In this document: positions 53,629-62,265 of the stretch, in pieces
Numbering within the stretch: the stretch's first letter is position 1
How the letters are laid out: each line of letters begins with the position of its first letter
Source: Nocardiopsis sp. TSRI0078
Lineage (GTDB): Bacteria > Actinomycetota > Actinomycetes > Streptosporangiales > Streptosporangiaceae
Assembly (NCBI RefSeq): GCF_001905145.1
Contig: NZ_LWLB01000001.1
Span: 620,001-684,000, forward strand
Direction: 5' to 3'
DNA length: 64,000 bases
The notes under the pieces: model-generated
Database searches by the model: none
What the model saw: only the letters and a program-made list of their open reading frames with translations
Told to the model about the DNA's origin: nothing
Translations under genes and position numbers: made by a program

Positions 53629-54288
53629 CTACTCCTCTGAGGAGCCGTCCAGCCCGAGGAAGGGCAGACACGGCTCCAGCCCCGTCACGGTGACCGGGAC
53701 GGTGCGGTGCGCCTCCCAGTCCTGCCTGGTCAGCCGGTAGCGGTGCTCCACCGCCCGCTTCCCCCTGACCTCGATCAGGTTGATTCCGTCGGCCCGGTAC
53801 CCCAGGCGCTCGCAGACCCTCTCCGAGGCCCGGTTGCCCTCGATCACCGACGACACCGCGGCCACGGCGCCCAGCTCCGCGAAGGCCAGGTGCAGCACGG
53901 CCGCCCGCATCTCGGTGCCGATCCCCCTGCCCTGATGGGCCCTGCCCAGCCACGAACCGGTGCCCACCTGCCGGATGACCGCGAAGTCGCGTGCCCTCAT
54001 GTCCTGGATGCCCACCACGGCGCCCTCGTGGACGACGACCAGGTTGAGGTTCCAGTCCCTCGGCGTCCACGAGGCCATCCGCCCCAGGTTGTACTGCACC
54101 ACGCCGAGCGCGACCCTGTCCGGCGGCTGGTCGGTCCACGGTTCTGCGAACGGCATCGTGTCCGGGCCGTGGATCCCCTCCACGGCCACCTCGGCCAGCT
54201 GGCCGAGGTCGTCGTAGGACGGAACCCTCAGTTCCAGGCGCGGCGTGTTCAGGCGCAGGCCCAACGGCGGGAAGTGGTCGGTGATCAT
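53629..54288 (-). CDS. GNAT-family N-acetyltransferase (RimJ-like)
   Basis: 219 residues from ATG 54288 (CGGAG upstream). It is an Acetyltransf_3-type domain: LRLNTPRLELRVPSYDD at the start, acetyl-CoA loop A-H-Q-G-R-G-I-G-T-E-M and the following E-G-N-R-A-S-E-R-V-C-E-R-L-G-Y, a strong RimJ/RimL-type signature. It acetylates an amine, either a protein N-terminus or a small molecule; the acceptor is unknown. It is transcribed in the same direction as the cutA pair upstream, after 105 bases. Confidence 0.88.
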   Translation of the reverse strand: MITDHFPPLGLRLNTPRLELRVPSYDDLGQLAEVAVEGIHGPDTMPFAEPWTDQPPDRVALGVVQYNLGRMASWTPRDWNLNLVVVHEGAVVGIQDMRARDFAVIRQVGTGSWLGRAHQGRGIGTEMRAAVLHLAFAELGAVAAVSSVIEGNRASERVCERLGYRADGINLIEVRGKRAVEHRYRLTRQDWEAHRTVPVTVTGLEPCLPFLGLDGSSEE

Positions 54289-54393
54289 GCGCCGATTCTC
54301 CGGAGTCCGCCCCGCGGTGTCACCCGGTTTTCCGCCATGGCACGGTGCCGTCCGCCCCGCGCCGCCACCACGTCGCGCGCTCCACGAACGCGC

Positions 54394-54984
54394 TCAGCTC
54401 ATCCCGCGCAGTTCCACCAAGAGCTCGGCCAGGGCCTGGGGCGCCTCGTCCGGGGCCGCCTCGCGCACGCTCCAACCGCGCAGCCCCGCCAGGCGCGCCA
54501 CGTGGCCCAGGCCGGGATCGGTGAGCAGGTAGCCGCACGGTGCGTCCGGCCAGTCGGAGGCCATCGGCAGCGGTTCGGTCCGGTAGCCGGGCGGCTCGCC
54601 CGCGGGCGGCGTCCCGGGATCCGCCTTCTCCGGGCTCTGGGACCTCGCGATCTCCTCCCGGGTGGGGCTGCCGGGCTGGGGCAGGAACGCGTCCACCAGC
54701 ACGTAGCCGAACACCGGCCGGTGCGCCGACCGCTGGGCCTGCCCGACCGCGCCCAGCAGCGGGCCGGCACCGCCCTCGGCCACCAGGGCGGTCGGGGCGC
54801 CGGGGTCGACCAGCCGGTTGATCTCCAGGCTGGCCCGGGCGACGTAGCGGGCCGCGTGCGGCGGGTGCTCGTCACCGCCCACCTCGGGGCGGACGGGGGT
54901 GAGGCCGTGGTCGGGCAGCCGGTCGGCCAGGCCGGGCAGCCGTGTGGGGACGCCGAGGGTCGGGGGGAGCAGGACGGCGATCAC
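54394..54984 (-). CDS. Alpha/beta-hydrolase-like protein, probably non-catalytic
   Basis: 196 residues from GTG 54984, which overlaps the cutA stop by four bases (GTGA). The fold seems to be alpha/beta-hydrolase: V-I-A-V-L-L-P-P-T-L-G at the start, ALVAEGGAGPLLGAVGQAQR where a nucleophile elbow is expected, and V-F-G-Y-V-L-V-D-A-F-L-P-Q-P-G. The elbow reads A-E-G-G-A-G instead of GxSxG, so there is no Ser nucleophile. Y-L-L-T-D-P-G-L-G-H and W-S-V-R-E-A lie near the C-terminus. It is translationally coupled to cutA. The function is unknown. Confidence 0.65.
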   Translation of the reverse strand: MIAVLLPPTLGVPTRLPGLADRLPDHGLTPVRPEVGGDEHPPHAARYVARASLEINRLVDPGAPTALVAEGGAGPLLGAVGQAQRSAHRPVFGYVLVDAFLPQPGSPTREEIARSQSPEKADPGTPPAGEPPGYRTEPLPMASDWPDAPCGYLLTDPGLGHVARLAGLRGWSVREAAPDEAPQALAELLVELRGMS

Positions 54985-55322
54985 GCGGAGGTGCCCTCCC
55001 GCGTCTCCTCGCGCACCCACTCCAGGTAGGAGGGGTCGCCTCCGGTGACGGGCACGGCGACGATCTCTGGGACGTCGTAGGGGTGGACGCCGTTGATGTG
55101 CGCGGTGAGGTCGTCCAGCCGGTCGGCGGCGGTCTTGATCACCACCGTCCACTCCTCGTCGGCCTGGATCCGGTCCTCCCAGCGGTAGAAGCTGGTGATC
55201 GGCCCGCCCACCTGGGCGCAGGCCGCCAGGCGGTGTTCGACCACCGACCGCGCCACCCGTTCGGCGCCGTCCCTGCTGTCGACGGTGGTCTCGACCCGAA
55301 CGGTGTTCGCGGACTGTGGCAT
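54981..55322 (-). CDS. cutA: Divalent-cation tolerance protein CutA
   Basis: 113 residues from ATG 55322 with GGAGGG upstream; the upstream in-frame start has no site. CutA is a small trimeric PII-like protein. VVEHRLAACAQVGGPITSFY, W-E-D-R-I-Q-A-D-E-E-W, V-I-K-T and HPYDVPEIVAVPV are the family landmarks. The exact role (metal tolerance, signalling) is unsettled. It is divergent from pyrE with a 65-base gap and coupled to the following alpha/beta-hydrolase-like gene. Confidence 0.95.
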   Translation of the reverse strand: MPQSANTVRVETTVDSRDGAERVARSVVEHRLAACAQVGGPITSFYRWEDRIQADEEWTVVIKTAADRLDDLTAHINGVHPYDVPEIVAVPVTGGDPSYLEWVREETREGTSA

Positions 55323-55373
55323 GGCCGTCCCTCCGACCGGGTGCCGCGGTGCCTTCCGTACCACCCGGTGTTC

Positions 55374-55387
55374 TAGGCTCACTGATC
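55374..55387 (+). promoter_or_regulatory. Possible -10 element of a leaderless pyrE transcript
   Basis: TAGGCT (TANNNT type) lies eight bases before the pyrE ATG, and no ribosome-binding site precedes that ATG. No good -35 was found, so this is weak. Confidence 0.3.
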
Positions 55388-55921
55388 ATGAGCGAACGTG
55401 ATGAACTCCTGCGTCAGATCAACGATAAGGCGGTCGTGCGGGGGAAGGTGACCCTGTCCTCGGGCATGGAGGCCGACTACTACGTCGACCTGCGCCGGGT
55501 CACCCTGGACGGGGAGGCCGCGCCGCTGGTCGGCTCGGTCATGTTGGACAACGTCGCGGACCTGGAGTTCGACGCGGTGGGCGGCCTGACGCTGGGCGCG
55601 GACCCGGTGGCCACCGCCATGCTGCACGCCGCGCACGCGCGCGGACGCAGGCTCGACGCCTTCGTGGTGCGCAAGGCGGGCAAGGCGCACGGCCTGCAGA
55701 AGCGGATCGAGGGAGCCGACGTGCGGGGGCGGCGCGTCCTGGCCCTGGAGGACACCTCGACCACGGGCGGCTCGGTGCTGACCGCGGTGGAGGCGCTGCG
55801 CGAGGCGGGCGCCGAGGTGGTGGCGGTCGCGCTGATCCTGGACCGGGGCGCGCGCGAGCGGATCACCAAGGAGGGCCTGGAGTACCGGGCGGTGTACGGG
55901 GTGTCCGACCTGGACGTCTAG
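55388..55921 (+). CDS. pyrE: Orotate phosphoribosyltransferase
   Basis: 177 residues from ATG 55388; the longer open frame reaches into the cutA promoter and has no similarity. It joins orotate and PRPP to make OMP in pyrimidine synthesis. GKVTLSSGMEADYYVDLRR, V-V-R-K-A-G-K-A-H-G and the PRPP loop V-L-A-L-E-D-T-S-T-T-G-G-S are diagnostic. It lies apart from other pyr genes, as in many actinobacteria. The start probably uses a leaderless or very short leader transcript. Confidence 0.96.
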   Translation: MSERDELLRQINDKAVVRGKVTLSSGMEADYYVDLRRVTLDGEAAPLVGSVMLDNVADLEFDAVGGLTLGADPVATAMLHAAHARGRRLDAFVVRKAGKAHGLQKRIEGADVRGRRVLALEDTSTTGGSVLTAVEALREAGAEVVAVALILDRGARERITKEGLEYRAVYGVSDLDV

Positions 55922-56030
55922 GGCCCGTCCTTCGAGCCGGGTCTTCGGCCCCCGGGGGTCGTTCGGGCGCCCGCGGGGCTGTCCGGAGGTGGCGCGGGCG
56001 GGTTCGCGGGGAACGGGCGGATCCGCCGTG

Positions 56031-56068
56031 GGCGCCGGAGGTTCCCGCTCTTCGGGCGGCCGAACACG
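56031..56068. repeat. Dispersed intergenic repeat, copy B (in the 55922-56238 gap)
   Basis: 31 of 38 bases match copy A at 11199-11236, same orientation. It lies in the 317-base gap between convergent pyrE and the membrane-protein gene. I see nothing else in that gap beyond G+C-rich filler. Confidence 0.5.
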
Positions 56069-56238
56069 GACCGAAGTGGAAGGTCCTGGAGGACACCGTC
56101 CAGCGGGGTCCACGCGTCGGGCGGCCGGTCGCGGACCGGCCGTCGGCTTCCTCCCGGTGGCTCGGCCACGGCAGGGGGCGTCCCGGCGGTGGCGGGGCCC
56201 GTCGGCGGCAGGTGCGCTCGCCGAGTGCCGGGTACCGT

Positions 56239-56658
56239 CTAGCCGTCTATCGTGAAGCCGTAGTCGGCTCCCTCGTCGGAGATGTCGCGCCGCTCGCCGT
56301 TGACGAAGACCTCGACGGCCGAGGGGTCACCGATGGTGACCTCCAGGCCCTCGTCGGCGCGGTTGTAGTTGACCGACTGGCCCTGGCTCATCTCCTGGTC
56401 CATCAGGACGTCGCCGCCCGGGATACGGACGAAGACCTCACTGGACTCACCGATGACACGGATGTACAGGACACCCATGTTCTCCGTGTCCGGGGCCTCC
56501 GACGCCGTGCCGGAGGCGTTCGCACTCACGTTGGTGCCCGGGAGCGAGCGGTACAAGAAAAATCCGCCGAGGGCCAGGAGCGTCACCAGGAGCACGACGG
56601 CCCCGACGATGGCCATCACCTGGCCAACGCCGCGAGGATCATTCCTATGCCTTCCCAC
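56239..56658 (-). CDS. Single-pass membrane protein, RodZ-C/DUF4115-like outer domain
   Basis: 139 residues if started at GTG 56658 (V-G-R-H-R-N-D-P-R-G-V-G-Q); the frame is open to 56778. A short basic cytoplasmic tail precedes one helix (VMAIVGAVVLLVTLLALGGF). The outer part is a small beta domain (V-L-Y-I-R-V-I-G-E-S-S-E-V-F-V-R-I ... VEVFVNGERRDISDEG) that resembles the DUF4115/RodZ C-terminal type. No ribosome site precedes 56658, but TACATT lies seven bases before it, compatible with a leaderless transcript. A membrane protein also lies between DUF3151 and fba in mycobacteria. The function is unknown. Confidence 0.65.
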   Translation of the reverse strand: MGRHRNDPRGVGQVMAIVGAVVLLVTLLALGGFFLYRSLPGTNVSANASGTASEAPDTENMGVLYIRVIGESSEVFVRIPGGDVLMDQEMSQGQSVNYNRADEGLEVTIGDPSAVEVFVNGERRDISDEGADYGFTIDG

Positions 56659-56830
56659 GGCGTTGAATGTAGCGCGTATCACCGCAAAAAGCGACAGCAG
56701 ACGCCTGGAAGCCCAGGACTCCCCACAATTCGTCCGCAAAGAGGACAGAGGGTTCCCGACCTGTCGCTCCCGGTCCACGGCTCCGGGCGCCTCGCCCCGG
56801 CGCCCGCGCCCGCACCGACAACCTCGGGCA

Positions 56831-56846
56831 ATTTGGTCTAGACCTT
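56831..56846. promoter_or_regulatory. DasR-type operator (dre) upstream of fba; in the 56659-57024 gap
   Basis: ATTTGGTCTAGACCTT contains the perfect GGTCTAGACC core of the dre site bound by the GntR regulator DasR (TGGTCTAGACCA). It lies about 180 bases before the fba start and about 170 before the divergent membrane gene. The rest of the gap shows no gene. Confidence 0.6.
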
Positions 56847-57024
56847 TTCAAGGGCTCCGGGTATTCGGGATACTTGGGTGACACCTGGTGGACACGTCCG
56901 GACGCACGGCCCCCGAGGGCCACCCCCCCAGGGTCCGGGCACCCACCGGGGCAACGCACGTGGGGTGCCGTCGGCCCAGGTCCGGCGGCCGCTCGCTCCA
57001 GGCCGAATCCAGGGAGAGTCAAGC

Positions 57025-58047
57025 ATGCCCATCGCCAGCCCCGAGGTCTACACCGAGATGCTGAGCCGCGCGAAGTCCGAGGGCTTCGCCTACCCGGCGA
57101 TCAACGTGACCTCCAGCCAGACGCTGCACGCCGCCCTGCGCGGCTTCGCCGAGGCCGAAAGCGACGGCATCGTCCAGATTTCCACCGGCGGCGCGGAGTT
57201 CCTGTCCGGTGCCACCGTCAAGGACATGGTCACCGGCTCGGTCGCCTTCGCCGAGTTCGCCCGCGTGGTGGCCGACAAGTACCCGGTGAACATCGCCCTC
57301 CACACCGACCACTGCCCGAAGAACAAGCTCGACGGCTTCGTCCGTCCGCTGCTGGAGATCTCCAAGGAGCGCGTGGCCGGGGGCCAGGAGCCGCTGTTCC
57401 AGTCCCACATGTGGGACGGCTCGGCCGTCGAGCTGGAGGAGAACCTCCAGATCGCCGAGGAGCTGCTGGCCGCCTCCAAGGAGGCCCGCACGATCCTGGA
57501 GATCGAGGTCGGCGTCGTCGGCGGCGAGGAGGACGGCATCGTCGGCGAGATCAACGAGAAGCTGTACACCACGCCGAACGACGCCCTGCGCACCGCCGAG
57601 GTGCTGGGCCTGGGCGAGAAGGGCTACTACATGACGGCCCTGACCTTCGGCAACGTGCACGGCTCCTACAAGCCGGGCTTCGTGAAGCTGCGCCCGGAGG
57701 TGCTCAAGAACGCCCAGGAGGCCGTCGCCGAGAAGTACGGCAGGGCCAAGGCGTTCGACTTCGTGTTCCACGGCGGCTCCGGCTCCACCATGGAGGAGAT
57801 CCACGAGGCCATCGAGTACGGCGTGGTGAAGATGAACGTCGACACCGACACGCAGTACGCGTACACCCGCCCCGTGGTCGACCACATCATGAAGAACTAC
57901 GACGGCGTGCTGAAGATCGACGGCGAGATCGGCAACAAGAAGGCCTACGACCCGCGCGCCTACGGCAAGGTCGCCGAGGCCGGCATGGCCGCCCGCGTGG
58001 TGGAGGCCGCCCAGCACCTGAAGTCCGCCGGCAACAAGATGAAGTAG
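57025..58047 (+). CDS. fba: Class II fructose-bisphosphate aldolase
   Basis: 340 residues from ATG 57025 (AGGGAGAG upstream). It is a Zn2+-dependent glycolytic/gluconeogenic aldolase. PAINVTSSQTLHAALRGFAE, A-L-H-T-D-H-C-P (catalytic Asp and Zn His), E-I-E-V-G-V-V-G-G-E-E-D-G, F-G-N-V-H-G-S-Y-K-P-G (Zn His), FDFVFHGGSGS and K-M-N-V-D-T-D-T-Q-Y define the family. Its length is standard. A DasR-type palindrome upstream suggests control by amino-sugar status. A strong hairpin follows. Confidence 0.97.
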   Translation: MPIASPEVYTEMLSRAKSEGFAYPAINVTSSQTLHAALRGFAEAESDGIVQISTGGAEFLSGATVKDMVTGSVAFAEFARVVADKYPVNIALHTDHCPKNKLDGFVRPLLEISKERVAGGQEPLFQSHMWDGSAVELEENLQIAEELLAASKEARTILEIEVGVVGGEEDGIVGEINEKLYTTPNDALRTAEVLGLGEKGYYMTALTFGNVHGSYKPGFVKLRPEVLKNAQEAVAEKYGRAKAFDFVFHGGSGSTMEEIHEAIEYGVVKMNVDTDTQYAYTRPVVDHIMKNYDGVLKIDGEIGNKKAYDPRAYGKVAEAGMAARVVEAAQHLKSAGNKMK

Positions 58048-58077
58048 TCGCGACCCCGCACCGCGGTTCGTGACAGG

Positions 58078-58105
58078 GTGCCCGGCGGCCGAGGCCGCCG
58101 GGCAC
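58078..58105 (+). terminator. Hairpin after fba
   Basis: GTGCCCGGCGGCC (58078-58090) and its exact complement (58093-58105) lie 30 bases after the fba stop. There is no U tract. Confidence 0.75.
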
Positions 58106-58286
58106 CTCGTGTCCGCGGGGCACCCTGCCTCGCCGGGTGCCGCACCGGCACACTCTGCCTACAAATCATCCGAAATACCCCAAACCATATTCTCCTCTTT
58201 TCCACAGCCTCCACGGCACCGTTTCCCGTAGGGGTGCCCGGGAATTACTCTGAAAGTCCACACCCCCCGAAGTGGAATGAGGAGAA

Positions 58287-58697
58287 TTGAAAGCCAAGAA
58301 TCGCGCTGCCCGAATCCTCGCGGCCGGGGTGCTCACCGCGGGCGCCGTGCTCGTCGGCGCGTCGGCGGCCGGCACGGCGTGGGCCGGAGGCGAAGCCGCG
58401 GCCGAGCGCTCGCCCGCCGCGTGCGGCCTCGGCGCCAACAGCCCCCTCACCTCCGGAACCACGATCTCCGGGACCGGATCCCGCACGGGATGCGGCGGCA
58501 CCGTGACCCTCACCGTCCAGGTGCGCAAGCACCGCCCCGCCTGGCCCGACAAGGTCGTGGCCGAGGCCAGCCGCAGCGGTTTCGGAAACGGCACCCTCAC
58601 GACCGACGGAAAGTGCGAAGGCAACGGCACCTATTTCACCGAGGCTCGGAGCGCGACCGGAAACAAGCTGTCCTCCGGGCGCGTCAACCGATGCTGA
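58287..58697 (+). CDS. Small secreted Cys-containing protein
   Basis: 136 residues from TTG 58287; an AGGAG precedes it, though closer than usual. A Sec signal peptide (M-K-A-K-N-R-A-A-R then a hydrophobic core) ends G-T-A-W-A, so the mature protein is about 105 residues. It has four Cys (A-A-C-G-L-G; T-G-C-G-G; G-K-C-E-G; final R-C), enough for two disulfides, and a Gly/Thr/Ser-rich beta character (V-T-L-T-V-Q-V). I do not recognise the family. A three-gene ABC system starts 58 bases downstream on the same strand. Confidence 0.7.
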   Translation: MKAKNRAARILAAGVLTAGAVLVGASAAGTAWAGGEAAAERSPAACGLGANSPLTSGTTISGTGSRTGCGGTVTLTVQVRKHRPAWPDKVVAEASRSGFGNGTLTTDGKCEGNGTYFTEARSATGNKLSSGRVNRC

Positions 58698-58754
58698 CCG
58701 CGACAGAACACACGCACTCCCGTGCGGACGCGGCGAGTGGGAGCGGGCGGGGCC

Positions 58755-59516
58755 ATGCACATCACCGCTGAGGACCTGGAGTTCGCCCACCTCGGGCGGA
58801 GGAAGGTGCTGGACGGCCTCACCTGGACCGTGGGGCCCGGTGTCACCGGGCTCCTCGGCCCCAACGGATCGGGCAAGACCACGTTCCTCTCGCTCGTCGT
58901 GACGCTGCTCCCGGCGCGGAAGGGGCGTCTCCTCCTCGGCGACCACGACCTGTCCACCGCGGCCGGCCGCTCCGGGGCACGGCGGGCGCTGGGGTTCGTC
59001 CCGCAGCGCTTCTCCCTGGCCGGGGAGCTGACCGTGGAGGACACGGTCGCCTACGCCGCGTGGGTGCACGGGCTGGCCAGGCGCGAATGCGGGCGGGCGG
59101 CCGAGCGGGCACTGGACCTGGTCGGCCTGGGCGACCTCTCCGACCTGCGCACGCGCGTCCTGTCCGGAGGGCAGCGCCAGCGGGTGGGCATCGCCGCCGC
59201 GCTCGCCCACGACCCCCGGGTCCTGGTCCTGGACGAACCCACCGCCGGACTCGACCCCGGGCAGCGGCTGCGCGTCCGGGAGGTGGTCGCACGGCTGGGG
59301 CAGGACCGCACCGTCCTGGTCTCGACCCATCTGATCGAGGACGTCGCGCACCTGTGCACCAGGGTCGGCGTCCTCGCGGGCGGGCGGGTCGGGTTCCACG
59401 GCACCTTCCCCGAACTGGAGGCGCTGGTCGAGGACGACTCCGGCGAAAGCATCTACGGGTCCGGTTTCGAGCGGGCCTACGACCGGCTGATCGAGCGGAT
59501 CGGAGAGCGCGCGTGA
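58755..59516 (+). CDS. ABC transporter ATP-binding protein
   Basis: 253 residues from ATG 58755 (GGGAG-rich region upstream); 11 earlier open codons are unlikely. Walker A is GLLGPNGSGKTT, signature LSGGQRQRVGIA, Walker B VLVLDEPTAGLDPG, and the H-loop is S-T-H-L-I-E-D-V. It is the single-domain exporter type. The stop overlaps the following permease start by four bases. It drives the membrane proteins encoded next; the substrate is unknown. Confidence 0.92.
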   Translation: MHITAEDLEFAHLGRRKVLDGLTWTVGPGVTGLLGPNGSGKTTFLSLVVTLLPARKGRLLLGDHDLSTAAGRSGARRALGFVPQRFSLAGELTVEDTVAYAAWVHGLARRECGRAAERALDLVGLGDLSDLRTRVLSGGQRQRVGIAAALAHDPRVLVLDEPTAGLDPGQRLRVREVVARLGQDRTVLVSTHLIEDVAHLCTRVGVLAGGRVGFHGTFPELEALVEDDSGESIYGSGFERAYDRLIERIGERA

Positions 59517-60826
59517 GTCCTTCGGCGGCCCGGTTGCGCGCCTCGCCCCTCTTCTGGCCGCTGCCGCCGGCCTTCGTCCTCGTCCCGGCGGGGCTCATCC
59601 TCGCCATGACCCTGGCGGGAACGTGGGACCAGTTCGGCTGGCGGGCCCTGGACTGGGTCTACCTCTGCGCACAGGTCGGTGCCCAGGCCCGCCTGCCGGT
59701 CGTGGTGGCGGCCGGGGCCGCCGCCCTGGTGGCCGGCCGGTTCACCCGCCGGTCCCTGGTGTTCGCCCAGCCCTGGCAGCCCCGCGCGGATCGGGACGTT
59801 CCGCTGCGCCACGCGGCGGTGGTCGTGGGCTGGTGCCTGGGGGCCTACCTGGCGGGCATGCTCCCCCTGACGTTCGTCACCGCCGCACAGGGCTCGGGGA
59901 CACCGGACGCCGTCGCCGTCGCGGGTGCCCTGACGGGGTTCGTCGCCCTCACCCTGCTGGGCTACCTGTGCGGTGTCCTGGCGCGCGGCCTGCTCGCCGT
60001 GCCCGTCGCGGTCGGCACGGTCTTCCTCCTCACCAGCCTGGTCTTCGTCTCGGACTCCTGGACCGCGCTGTCGCTCCAGCTTCCCTTCGACCCCTTCCTG
60101 GGCAGACGCGAGGCCGCCGCCCTGGGGCCGTACCGGCTGGGGTTCTTCCTGCTGCTGACGGTCGCGGTCGCCTGGACGGTCGCCTGGCTGCTGCGGGCTC
60201 CCCGGCGGTTCTCGGCCGTCCACGGCGCGGCCGTCGCCGCCGTCGCCGTGACCGTGGTCCTGCCGCACCTGCACCCGTTCCCGCTGGTGGTCCGCGCTCC
60301 GGGCCCCGCGGTCTGCGAGGAGCACGGCGGTGTCCGCTACTGCGTGCACGAGGGGCACGCGGAGGAGCTCGCCGCGATCACCGCCCTGGCCGCCCCGGTG
60401 TTCGACGCCTACGGACTGACCGACGCCCTGCCCCGGCAGGTCCGCGACCAGAGCCTGGCCCGCGGGGACGAGGAGGTGTTCGACGGCCCCGCTCGGGGCG
60501 TGCTCTGGCTGCCCGTCCACCCCGGCTGGGACCCGTACCAGCAGGTGCCCGCGTTCGCGGCCGAGTGGTTGGCACCTGACGTGCTGCGGTGCGGTTCCGA
60601 AGGTGTGGTCAGCCTGGACCGAAACGCCGAACCGCAGGAGCGCCGGGCGGCCGTCGTCCACGGCCTGAAGGCGTGGCTGGCCTCACAGGCCTTCGGGGGC
60701 GGGGCCCACGGTGACACCCTCTTCGCCGACGCCGCCCCCGACCGGGTCCGCGCGTGGATCCGGCAGGACCGGGAACGCCTGGCGTCGTGCGAGGTGGACC
60801 CCGAGGAGCTGCCGTGGCGAACGTGA
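59513..60826 (+). CDS. ABC-associated membrane protein with large C-terminal soluble domain
   Basis: 437 residues from GTG 59513, overlapping the ATPase stop by four bases. Six or so membrane segments fill residues about 15-265 (PLPPAFVLVPAGLILAMTLA; AVAVAGALTGFVALTLLGYL; LGFFLLLTVAVAWTVAWLL). The last 170 residues are soluble (C-E-E-H-G-G-V-R-Y-C-V-H-E-G-H; V-F-D-A-Y-G-L) and contain three or four Cys and several His. The length and position suggest the permease or an accessory of the ABC system. I do not recognise a named family. Confidence 0.75.
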   Translation: MSPSAARLRASPLFWPLPPAFVLVPAGLILAMTLAGTWDQFGWRALDWVYLCAQVGAQARLPVVVAAGAAALVAGRFTRRSLVFAQPWQPRADRDVPLRHAAVVVGWCLGAYLAGMLPLTFVTAAQGSGTPDAVAVAGALTGFVALTLLGYLCGVLARGLLAVPVAVGTVFLLTSLVFVSDSWTALSLQLPFDPFLGRREAAALGPYRLGFFLLLTVAVAWTVAWLLRAPRRFSAVHGAAVAAVAVTVVLPHLHPFPLVVRAPGPAVCEEHGGVRYCVHEGHAEELAAITALAAPVFDAYGLTDALPRQVRDQSLARGDEEVFDGPARGVLWLPVHPGWDPYQQVPAFAAEWLAPDVLRCGSEGVVSLDRNAEPQERRAAVVHGLKAWLASQAFGGGAHGDTLFADAAPDRVRAWIRQDRERLASCEVDPEELPWRT

Positions 60827-61473
60827 TCCTGCGCCCCTCGCTGCTGCCGGTGCTCGGCGCGCTGGCCGCCGCGGCCGTGGCGGCGGCCTTCGGCGTGGCC
60901 GCTCTGGGGATCGTGGTGCCGGTGGCGGTGTTCGAGTGGCCCCACGAGGAACAGCGCATACCCGTCGCGGAACTGCTGTGCGTGTGCGCCGCCATGGCGG
61001 GTGCCTGGGCCAACCGCCCGCGGCTGTGGGTGTGGGAGCGCCTGGGCGGTGCCCGGACCCGCGTACGCGCGGCCGCGGTGGCCGCGGTCGGCGTGGCCCT
61101 GCCGGTGGCGGCGGGATCCGCCGTCCTGGCCGCCTCTCCCCCCGCGGAGAACACGTGGCTGCTGGTGACCAACGTCCTGCTGGCGACCTCCGCCGTGTAC
61201 CTGCTGGCTCCCCTCGTGGGCGCGGTGCCCTCGGGGCTGGCGGTGCTGGCGGGGATCTTCCTGGGAGCCGCGGCCTGCAACATGGCACCGGGGCTGAACC
61301 GGGTGAGTCCGTACGCGTACGCGGGGAGCGACGGGTGGGTCGCCCCTGACCTCCTGCCCGGCGGAGCGGTGCCGGCCCTGGCCGTGGGCGCGGCGGTGGC
61401 GGCGCTGGGGGTGCACGCGGTGACGCGCGGCTCGACGTCCCGGGTCCACCGTCGCGGGGAGGAGGCGGGGTGA
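60814..61473 (+). CDS. ABC-associated permease-like membrane protein
   Basis: 219 residues from GTG 60814 (GGAG five bases upstream), overlapping the previous gene by 13 bases; GTG 60823 is an alternative. Six hydrophobic segments are seen (LLPVLGALAAAAVAAAFGVA; V-G-V-A-L-P-V-A-A-G-S-A-V-L; L-L-V-T-N-V-L-L-A-T-S-A-V-Y-L; A-V-L-A-G-I-F-L-G-A-A-A). A basic tail follows. It closes the secreted-protein/ABC operon. Confidence 0.72.
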   Translation: MANVILRPSLLPVLGALAAAAVAAAFGVAALGIVVPVAVFEWPHEEQRIPVAELLCVCAAMAGAWANRPRLWVWERLGGARTRVRAAAVAAVGVALPVAAGSAVLAASPPAENTWLLVTNVLLATSAVYLLAPLVGAVPSGLAVLAGIFLGAAACNMAPGLNRVSPYAYAGSDGWVAPDLLPGGAVPALAVGAAVAALGVHAVTRGSTSRVHRRGEEAG

Positions 61474-61524
61474 GCCGGGCCGCTCCTTCCGGCACGCGGT
61501 ACCGCCCGGTGGCAGGATGGGGTC

Positions 61525-61941
61525 ATGAACCTGCACCAGAACCTGCTGAACGAGCCGCCCGAGACGCGCCTGGCCGACCACCCCGAGGCCCGCGAGGCGC
61601 TCGCCTCGGCCGACGACCCCACACCGGTCGCCGGGCGCTTTCCGGAGTACTCCGCCGCGTGGGCGCGCCTGGCCGAGCTGGCCCTGGCCGACGGCCGGGC
61701 GGTGACCGCCTACGCCTACGCCCGCACGGGCTACCACCGGGGCCTGGACCAGCTGCGCCGCTCGGGCTGGAAGGGCCACGGACCCATCCCCTGGGAGCAC
61801 GAGCCCAACCAGGGCTTCCTGCGCGCGCTGCACGCCCTGGGCCGTGCCTCCGCGGAGATCGGCGACACCGAGGAGGCCGAGCGCTGCGCCACCTTCCTGC
61901 GCGAGTCCAGCGCCGAGGCGGACAAGGCCCTCAACGGCTGA
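61525..61941 (+). CDS. DUF3151 protein
   Basis: 138 residues from ATG 61525 with AGGATGGGG upstream. It is wholly helical, with LLNEPPETRLADHPEAREAL, AAWARLAELALADGRAVTAY, Y-A-R-T-G-Y-H-R-G-L-D-Q-L-R-R and GPIPWEHEPNQGFLRALHAL, the DUF3151 landmarks. The family is confined to actinobacteria and usually lies between fba and purA, as here and in mycobacteria. The function is unknown; the TPR-like pattern suggests protein contacts. Confidence 0.88.
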   Translation: MNLHQNLLNEPPETRLADHPEAREALASADDPTPVAGRFPEYSAAWARLAELALADGRAVTAYAYARTGYHRGLDQLRRSGWKGHGPIPWEHEPNQGFLRALHALGRASAEIGDTEEAERCATFLRESSAEADKALNG

Positions 61942-62265
61942 GGACGCCTCCCACGGCCGAGGGGCCGTCCGGGTTCCGGCGGGAAACCCGGGCGGCCCCT
62001 TCACGTGCCGGGGAATCCTTCACGTGCCGGGGAGCCGTCCGCGTGCCCACCCCATTCCCTGGGGCGGCAGGACGCTCCCCTCGGTCGCGGGTCCCGCGGT
62101 CCCCGGGCGCCCCGGGCATGGTCCGTTTCGCCGGCCCCGGCCCCTTCCGTTCCCGAAAGCAGGCCCACCGCCCCGTTCCCCGGCCGGAGGGGGCGCGCGA
62201 ACCGCTCCTCCGCGCGCGCCGGAAGCAGGGGTGAACCGGGTGCCGCAAGTGCCATAGCGTCCCAC

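Noticed and set aside
58277..58771. ATG-started 164-codon ORF overlapping the secreted-protein gene
   Set aside because: Arg/Gly/His low-complexity frame; the TTG-started frame ten bases later has a clean signal peptide and conserved Cys spacing.
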